A stretch of DNA of 64,000 nt, from positions 12,609,671 to 12,673,670 of the forward strand of contig OY720101.1 in the NCBI GenBank assembly GCA_963082875.1, in the 5' to 3' direction. A program made the position numbers and the translations under genes. The DNA comes from Corella eumyota (Eukaryota; Chordata; Ascidiacea; Phlebobranchia; Corellidae). Positions 57,197-64,000 of this stretch are shown here, in pieces; within the stretch, counting starts at the first letter, position 1; each line of letters opens with the position of its first letter. The notes below the pieces were generated by a model. The model saw only the letters and a list, made by a program, of their open reading frames with translations, was not told the origin of the DNA and ran no database searches.

Positions 57197-57600
57197 TTAC
57201 AAGGTCAAGTTAAAAAAAAAATGTCTTCAGAACACTGTAGTGCAATTACTTTATTAAAATTCGTCAGTAATTAGTGTGTGTGTTTAAAATTTTCTTTGTA
57301 CACTATATCAGCACTTACAAGTACATGTATATGTTTTTTTCATTATAGAATCACTGTAAATTCAACTGTAACAATTTCCATTTTGTAGCCTTAACACACA
57401 AACGTACTATTTTTTTTTGTCATAGCAAATACAGCTTTATTTCATATGTTTTAACAGAAAATTAATTTTTTTTATTTATCAAATTAGATAATTTTTACGT
57501 ATTTTCTATCACCACTGTATTAGAGCCTTAATTTATAATTGTAATGTTTTTGTAGTTATCACACTGTTTTATTAAATATATTAAAAACGCAAAAAAAATA
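57197..57600 (+). terminator. 3' UTR and probable poly(A) signal (ATTAAA)
   Basis: AT-rich non-coding sequence follows the stop. ATTAAA at about 57571-57576 (in TTTTATTAAATATATTAAA) is followed by T/G-rich sequence (GGTGTTATATTGACTTTG at about 57607). This is the best candidate for the cleavage signal. The end of the transcript is not proven. Confidence 0.5.
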
Positions 57601-57856
57601 ATTTTTGGTGTTATATTGACTTTGTATTAAGATGAATTTAAGTGTGTTAATTTTTCTATATTGATAACTTAACAGGCACTCAGTTGTTTAATCAATGCGC
57701 TGTTCATTTGCCTGAAATCAGAAAAAATTATTTTGTCGTATTTTGCAAAAAAGGCACTAGTGGTCTTTATAATAAGTCATGCAAAAAAAATATTGCCCAT
57801 AGCATATAGATAGATTAAAGGGCGCCTACGACGCCGAAGTCAAAAAAGCGTTGTAA
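57601..57856. other. Short intergenic spacer
   Basis: Between the likely transcript end and the satellite array. AT-rich; I see no ORF, SINE or clear motif apart from a small GC-richer patch (GGGCGCCTACGACGCC, about 57821-57836) just before the array. Confidence 0.5.
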
Positions 57857-60800
57857 TTTTTGATTTAGTTAAGATTTTTGCGAATTGTTTTATCTTGAAT
57901 GTTAGTTAGGCCAATGCGCGTCTAATAAAATATAAAATTTTAGGTTTTGAGATTTCATCAATTTTTAATAAAAATGTCATAACTTTTATAAATATTAATA
58001 TTTTCAAAAATAAATTTGTAAACACGTGAATTGGACCTGCACCGTTCTACCAAAACAAATAATTTTCGATTTAAATTTTTTTATTTAAACAAAAAAAAAA
58101 TTCTATGCAATATCATTGGCCAAAAATATCACGTGACCTAATTAAACCCAAAATAAAAATTTGTAGTAACTTTTGTTTTACTAAAAATTTTTGCGAAATG
58201 TTTTATCTTGAATGTTAGTTAGGCCAATGCGGGTCTAATAAAATATAAAATTTTAGGTTTTGAGATTTCATCAATTTTTAATAAAAATGTCATAACTTTT
58301 ATAAATATTAATATTTAAAAAAAATATTTTGTAAACACAGTAATTGGACCTGCACCGTTCTACCAAAACAAATATTTTTCGATTTAAATTTTTTTATTTA
58401 AAAAAAAAAAAATTTCTATGCAATATGATTGGCCAAAAATATCACGTGACCTAATTAAACCCAAAATAAAAATTTGCTGTAACTTTTGTTTTACTAAAAA
58501 TTTTTGCGAAATGTTTTATCTTGAATGTTAGTTAGGCCAATGCGGGTCTATTAAAATATAAAATTTTAGGTTTTGAGGTTTCATCAATTTTTAATAAAAA
58601 TGTCATAACTTTTATAAATATTAATATTTTCAAAAAATATTTTGTAAACACGTGAATTGGACCTGCACCGTTCTACCAAAACAAATATTTTTCGATTTAA
58701 ATTTTTTTATGTAAAAAAAAAAATTTTTATGCAATATCATTGGCCAAAAATATCACGTGACCTAATTAAACCCAAAATAAAAATTTGCTGTAACTTTTGT
58801 TTTACTAAAAATTTTTGCGAAATGTTTTATCTTGAATGTTAGTTAGGCCAATGCGGGTCTATTAAAATATAAAATTTTAGGTTTTGAGATTTCATCAATT
58901 TTTAATAAAAATGTCACTTTTATAAATATTAATATTTTCAAAAATTATTTTGTAAACACGTGAATTGAACCTGCACCGTTCTACCAAAACAAATATTTTT
59001 CGATTTAAATTTTTTTATTTTTAAAAAAAATAAATTTCTATGCAATATCATTGTCCAAAAATATCACGTGACCTAATTAAACCCAAAATAAAAATTTGCT
59101 GTAATTTTTGTTTTACTAAAAATTTTTGCGAAATGTTTTATCTTGAATGTTAGTTAGGCCAAAGCGGGTCTATTAAAATATAAAATTTTTAGGTTTTGAG
59201 ATTTCATCAATTTTTAATAAAAATGTCATAACTTTTATAAATATTAATATTTGTAAAAAATATTTTGTAAACACGTGAATTGGACCTGCACCGTTCTACC
59301 AAAACAAATATTTTTCGATTTAAATTTTTTTATTTAAAAAAAAAAAAATTTCTATGCAATATGATTGGCCAAAAATATCACGTGACCTAATTAAACCCAA
59401 AATAAAAATTTGCTGTAACTTTTGTTTTACTAAAAATTTTTGCGAAATGTTTTATCTTGAATGTTAGTTAGGCCAATGCGGGTCTATTAAAATATAAAAT
59501 TTTAGGTTTTGAGATTTCATCAATTTTTAATAAAAATGTCATAACTTTTATAAATATTAATATTTTCAAAAAATATTTTGTAAACACGTGAATTGGACCT
59601 GCACCGTTCTACCAAAACAAATATTTTTCAATTTAAATTTTTTTATTTAAAAAAAAAAAATTTTTATGCAATATCATTGGCCAAAAATATCACGTGACCT
59701 AATTAAACCCAAAATAAAAATTTGCTGTAACTTTTGTTTTACTAAAAATTTTTGCGAAATGTTTTATCTTGAATGTTAGTTAGGCCAATGCGGGTCTAAT
59801 AAAATATAAAATTTTAGGTTTTGAGATTTCATCAATTTTTAATAAAAATGTCATAACTTTTATAAATATTAATATTTTCAAAAAATATTTTGTAAACACG
59901 TGAATTGGACCTGCACCGTTCTACCAAAACAAATATTTTTCGATTTAAATTTTTTTATTTAAAAAAAAAAAAATTTCTATGCAATATGATTGGCCAAAAA
60001 TATCACGTGACCTAATTAAACCCAAAATAAAAATTTGCTGTAACTTTTGTTTTACTAAAAATTTTTGCGAAATGTTTTATCTTGAATGTTAGTTAGGCCA
60101 ATGCGGGTCTATTAAAATATAAAATTTTAGGTTTTGAGATTTCATCAATTTTTAATAAAAATGTCATAACTTTTATAAATATTAATATTTTCAAAAAATA
60201 TTTTGTAAACACGTGAATTGGACCTGCACCGTTCTACCAAAACAAATATTTTTCGATTTAAATTTTTTTATTTAAAAAAAAAAAAATTTTTATGCAATAT
60301 CATTGGCCAAAAATATCACGTGACCTAATTAAACCCAAAATAAAAATTTGCTGTAACTTTTGTTTTACTAAAAATTTTTGCGAAATGTTTTATCTTGAAT
60401 GTTAGTTAAGCCAATGCGGGTCTATTAAAATATAAAATTTTAGGTTTTGAGATTTCATTAATTTTTAATAAAAATGTCATAACTTTTATAAATATTAATA
60501 TTTAAAAAAAAATATTTTGTAAACACGTGAATTGGACCTGCACCGTTCTACCAAAACAAATATTTTTCAATTTAAATTTTTTTATTTAAAAAAAAAAAAT
60601 TTTTATGCAATATCATTGGCCAAAAATATCACGTGACCTAATTAAACCCAAAATAAAAATTTGCTGTAACTTTTGTTTTACTAAAAATTTTTGCGAAATG
60701 TTTTATCTTGAATGTTAGTTAGGCCAATGCGGGTCTAATAAAATATAAAATTTTAGGTTTTGAGATTTCATCAATTTTTAATAAAAATGTCATAACTTTT

Positions 60801-63800
60801 ATAAATATTAATATTTTCAAAAAATATTTTGTAAACACGTGAATTGGACCTGCACCGTTCTACCAAAACAAATATTTTTCGATTTAAATTTTTTTATTTT
60901 TAAAAAAAATAAATTTCTATGCAATATAATTGGCCAAAAATATCACGTGACCTAATTAAACCCAAAATAAAAATTTGCTGTAACTTTTGTTTTACTAAAA
61001 AATTTTGCGAAATGTTTTATCTTGAATGTTAGTTAGGCCAAAGCGGGTCTATTAAAATATAAAATTTTAGGTTTTGAGATTTCATCAATTTTTAATAAAA
61101 ATGTCATAATTTTTATAAATATTAATATTTGTAAAACATATTTTGTAAACACGTGAATTGGACCTGCACCGTTCTACCAAAACAAATATTTTTCGATTTA
61201 AATTTTTTTATTTAAAAAAAAAAAAATTTTTATGCAATATCATTGGCCAAAAATATCACGTGACCTAATTAAACCCAAAATAAAAATTTGCTGTAACTTT
61301 TGTTTTACTAAAAATTTTTGCGAAATGTTTTATCTTGAATGTTAGTTAAGCCAATGCGGGTCTATTAAAATATAAAATTTTAGGTTTTGAGATTTCATTA
61401 ATTTTTAATAAAAATGTCATAACTTTTATAAATATTAGTATTTAAAAAAAAATATTTTGTAAACACGTGAATTGGACCTGCACCGTTCTACCAAAAGAAA
61501 TATTTTTCGATTTAAATTTTTTTATTTTTAAAAAAAATAAATTTCTATGCAATATCATTGGCCAAAAATATCACGTGACCTAATTAAAGCCAAAATAAAA
61601 ATTTGCTGTAACTTTTGTTTTACTAAAAATTTTTGCGAAATGTTTTATCTTGAATGTTAGTTAGGCCAAAGCGGGTCTATTAAAATATAAAATTTTAGGT
61701 TTTGAGATTTTATCATCTTTTAATAAATATGTCATAACTTTTATAAATATTAATATTTGTAAAAAATATTTTGTAAACACGTGAATTGGACCTGCACCGT
61801 TCTACCAAAACAAATGTTTTTCGATTTAAATTTTTTTATTTAAAAAAAAAAAAATTTTTATGCAATACCATAGGCCAAAAATATCACGTGACCTAATTAA
61901 AGCCAAAATAAAAATTGCTGTAACTTTTGCTTTACTAAAAATTTTTGCGAAATGTTTTATCTTGAATGTTAGTTAGGCCAATGCGGGTCTATTAAAATAT
62001 AAAATTTTAGGTTTTGAGATTTCATCAATTTTTAATAAAAATGTCATAACTTTTATAAATATTAATATTTTCAAAAAATATTTTGTAAACACGTGAATTG
62101 GACCTGCACCGTTCTACCAAAACAAATATTTTTCGATTTAAATTTTTTTATTTAAAAAAAAAATAAATTTCTATGCAATATCATTGGCCAAAAATATCAC
62201 GTGACCTAATTAAATCCAAAATAAAAATTTGCTGTAACTTTTGTTTTACTAAAAAATTTTGCGAAATGTTTTATCTTGAATGTTAGTTAGGCCAATGCGG
62301 GTCTAATAAAATATAAAATTTTAGGTTTTGAGATTTCATCAATTTTTAATAAAAATGTCATAACTTTTATAAATATTAATATTTTCAAAAAATATTTTGT
62401 AAACACGTGAATTAAACCTGCACCGTTCTACCAAAACAAATATTTTTTGATTTAAATTTTTTTATTTAAAAAAAAAAAAATTTCAATGCAATATCATTGC
62501 CCAAAAATATCACGTGACCTAATTAAACCCAAAATAAAAATTTGCTGTAACTTTTGTTTTACTAAGAAGTTTTGCGAAATGTTTTATCTTGAATGTTAGT
62601 TAGGCCAAAGCGGGTCTATTAAAATATAAAATTTTAGGTTTTGAGATTTTATCAATTTTTAATAAATATGTCATAACTTTTATAAATATTAATATTTGTA
62701 AAAAATATTTTGTAAACATGTGAATTGGACCTGCACCGTTCTACCAAAACAAATATTTTTCGATTTAAATTTTTTTATTTAAAAAAAAAAAATTTTTATG
62801 CAATATCATTGGCCAAAAATATCACGTGACCTAATTAAAGCCAAAATAAAAATTTGTTGTAACTTTTGTTTTACTAAAAATTTTTGCGAAATGTTTTATC
62901 TTGAATGTTAGTTTGGCCAAAGCGGGTCTATTAAAATATAAAATTTTAGGTTTTGAGATTTCATCAATTTTTAATAAAAATGTCATAACTTTTATAAATA
63001 TTAATATTTTCAAAAAATATTTTGTAAACACGTGAATTGGACCTGCACCGTTCTACCAAAACAAATATTTTTCGATTTAAATTTTTTTATTTTTAAAAAA
63101 TATAAATTTCTATGCAATATCATTGGCCAAAAATATCACGTGACCTAATTAAACCCAAAATAAAAATTTGCTGTAACTTTTGTTTTACTAAAAATTTTTG
63201 CGAAATGTTTTATCTTGAAAGTTAGTTAGGCCAAAGCGGGTCTATTAAAATATAAAATTTTAGGTTTTGAGATTTCATCAATTTTTAATAAAAATGTCAT
63301 AACTTTTATAAATATTAATATTTTCAAAAAATATTTTGTAAACACGTGAATTGGACCTGCACCATTCTACCAAAACAAATATTTTTCGATTTAAATTTTT
63401 TATTTTAAAAAAAAATAAATTTCTATGCAATATCATTGGCCAAAAATATCACGTGACCTAATTAAAGCCAAAATAAAAATTTGCTGTAACTTTTGTTTTA
63501 CTAAAAATTTTTGCGAAATGTTTTATCTTGAATGTTAGTTTGGCCAATGCGAGTCTATTAAAATATAAAATTTTAGGTTTTGAGATTTCATCAATTTTTA
63601 ATAAAAATGTCATAACTTTTATAAATATTAATATTTTCAAAAAATATTTTGTAAACACGTGAATTGGACCTGCACCGTTCTACCAAAACAAATATTTTTC
63701 GATTTAAATTTTTTTATTCAAAAAAAAAAAAAATTTCTATGCAATATTATTGGCCAAAAATATCACGTGACCTAATTAAACCCAAAATAAAAATTTGCTG

Positions 63801-64000
63801 TAACTTTTGTTTTACTAAAAATTTTTGCGAAATGTTTTATTTTGAATGTTAGTTAGGCCGAAGCGGGTCTATTAAAATATAAAATTTTAGGTTTTGAGAT
63901 TTCATCAATTTTTAATAAAAATGTCATAACTTTTATAAATATTAATATTTGTAAAAAATATTTTGTAAACACGTGAATTGGACCTGCACCGTTCTACCAA
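57857..64000. repeat. 313-bp satellite array, about 20 tandem monomers, continues past the window
   Basis: The landmark TTGGACCTGCACCG (TTGAACC or TTAAACC in two copies) recurs at 58031, 58344, 58657, 58965, 59280, 59593, 59905, 60218, 60532, 60844, 61158, 61472, 61786, 62098, 62412, 62725, 63037, 63351, 63664 and 63978, a spacing of 308-315 bp. The first unit is incomplete and more diverged (about 57857-58030, ACACAGTAA variant in unit 2), as usual at an array edge. Each monomer has two CACGTG palindromes (in ATATCACGTGACC and AACACGTGAATT), an ATTGGCC box and two A/T runs. Small ORFs of 61-66 codons recur simply because the units are alike. Confidence 0.96.

Noticed and set aside
55607-55792. 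A separate short gene beginning with MPNHDL
   Set aside because: The exon is entered in frame through a good acceptor at 55588-55589 and continues exon 113; the ATG is internal.
58657-63852. Recurring 61-66 codon ORFs on both strands
   Set aside because: They repeat with the satellite period, are A/T-biased (Phe, Lys, Ile) and are broken in most monomers; no sign of coding.
57857-64000. CRISPR-like array
   Set aside because: Repeats are 313 bp without unique spacers; it is a eukaryotic satellite.

Overview
The window is strongly AT-rich animal DNA. It is almost entirely filled by one very large gene on the + strand, followed by a satellite array that runs off the right edge. The many introns of about 70-1,100 bp, the dense tRNA-derived SINEs and the very large cysteine-rich membrane protein suggest an invertebrate metazoan. 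A tunicate-like genome is my best guess, but the sequence does not prove it.

Gene (1-57196, 5' end outside the window). By following GT-AG boundaries and codon phase I can thread 117 exons into a single uninterrupted frame of 5,818 codons plus a stop. The visible protein has these parts. Residues 1 to about 4000 are a long run of short cysteine-rich modules of the Eph-receptor-like (GCC2/GCC3) type, each built around C-x2-C-x2-G-x-[YF]-C. About 4000-4260 is a stalk and membrane-proximal part with an RRRR/S processing-like site. About 4261-4280 is a single transmembrane helix. About 4341-5425 is a highly charged, coiled-coil cytoplasmic region with its own internal repeats. From about 5430 to 5818 is a folded-looking C-terminal domain. 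It reads as a giant type I membrane protein joining a long extracellular rod to a cytoplasmic coiled coil. I do not recognise a named orthologue.

Introns. Nearly every intron above 300 bp holds one or more copies of the same tRNA-headed SINE of about 290 bp (family A, roughly 70 copies, both strands, young to very decayed). Four young copies sit inside older copies of the same family with visible target-site duplications, and a fifth sits inside a different repeat (family B). Other intron contents are a second dispersed repeat (family B), a few other tRNA-like elements (family C), a 508-bp non-autonomous DNA transposon with CAGGG termini, a solo-LTR-like fossil, and several minisatellites. 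One 16-bp minisatellite family occurs in three separate introns, in both orientations.

Right end. The stop codon is at 57194-57196, with an ATTAAA signal near 57571. From about 57857 to the window end there are about 20 tandem copies of a 313-bp satellite. Each monomer carries two CACGTG palindromes and an ATTGG box, and shared variants suggest local higher-order duplication. I see no second protein-coding gene.
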